Shown here: positions 31,432 through 31,452 of the stretch, piece by piece
How the letters are laid out: every line of letters starts with the position of its first letter
Numbering within the stretch: the stretch's first letter is position 1
Source: Phenylobacterium sp. CCH9-H3
GTDB taxonomy: Bacteria; Pseudomonadota; Alphaproteobacteria; Caulobacterales; Caulobacteraceae
Direction of reading: 5' to 3'
DNA length: 31,452 bases
Assembly: GCF_001557235.1 (NCBI RefSeq)
Contig: NZ_LSJI01000071.1
Span: forward strand, 1-31,452
The notes under the pieces: model-generated
What the model saw: only the letters and a program-made list of their open reading frames with translations
The model's database searches: none
Told to the model about the DNA's origin: nothing
Program-made: the position numbers and the translations under genes

Positions 31432-31452
31432 CTGTCTCTTATACACATCTCC
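31432..31452. other. Nextera/Tn5 mosaic-end adapter, not genomic
   Basis: CTGTCTCTTATACACATCT is the reverse complement of the Tn5 mosaic end used in Nextera libraries, and the final CC continues as in the read-2 adapter. The contig therefore ends in untrimmed adapter, and the junction with genomic DNA is at about 31431. Confidence 0.97.

Noticed and set aside
31153..31446. Minus-strand frame starting MYKRQ
   Set aside because: Its start codon and first residues come from the Nextera adapter; MYKRQ is a familiar artefact.
1..31452. CRISPR arrays, tRNA genes or att sites
   Set aside because: No regularly spaced repeats, no tRNA-like fold and no clear short direct repeats at a tRNA end were seen, so the element boundaries remain unknown.

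Overview
The window is a high-GC alphaproteobacterial segment, most likely Caulobacteraceae (Caulobacter, Phenylobacterium or Brevundimonas type). That placement is inferred from a GcrA-type regulator, which is essentially alphaproteobacterial, and from a lasso-peptide locus with isopeptidase, TonB receptor, FecR and FecI-type sigma factor, an arrangement typical of Caulobacterales and sphingomonads. The last 21 bases are not biological: they match the Nextera (Tn5 mosaic end) adapter, so the right edge is an assembly end. No rRNA, tRNA or CRISPR was seen.

Positions 1-18937 look like the backbone of a conjugative plasmid or integrative conjugative element, almost all on the minus strand. It holds a DUF3363/VirD2-like relaxase cut by the left edge, a DUF2493 protein, GcrA, DUF3606, a small unknown protein, Ku, two single-strand-binding proteins, a very large methyltransferase plus Strawberry-notch helicase protein, ParB, a Toprim protein, a small basic protein and a phosphoribosyltransferase. 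These genes point to DNA processing, establishment and partition of a mobile element.

Into this backbone, on the opposite strand, is set a two-gene cargo (2691-6456): a 926-aa protein with an N-terminal PD-(D/E)XK/HsdR-like nuclease fused to a NACHT-type NTPase, and a DUF4365 nuclease-like protein. This has the build of an anti-phage defence module, in a combination I do not recognise. The segment holding it and gcrA is flanked by two roughly 100-bp direct repeats (2525-2624 and 7043-7145) with strong RNA-hairpin potential.

Positions 19044-29839 are a lasso-peptide locus. A GntR regulator is followed by an array of TATATC direct repeats and then a 40-codon precursor gene that is easy to miss. 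Next come a perfect 12-bp hairpin, the fused RRE/protease (B) and the cyclase (C). Facing them on the minus strand are a FecI-like sigma factor, FecR, a TonB-dependent transducer and a secreted lasso isopeptidase whose 3' end overlaps the cyclase gene antisense. The logic is to make the lasso peptide, sense or re-import it through the transducer, and linearise it with the isopeptidase. The predicted core, AGYAGDQEGQPDDGLPS, is very acidic and lacks an obvious bulky plug residue.

Positions 29887-31430 hold a small XRE regulator with a perfect palindrome upstream, an unrecognised 197-aa protein, a DUF3892 protein, a proline-rich micro-ORF and the last codons of a truncated gene.
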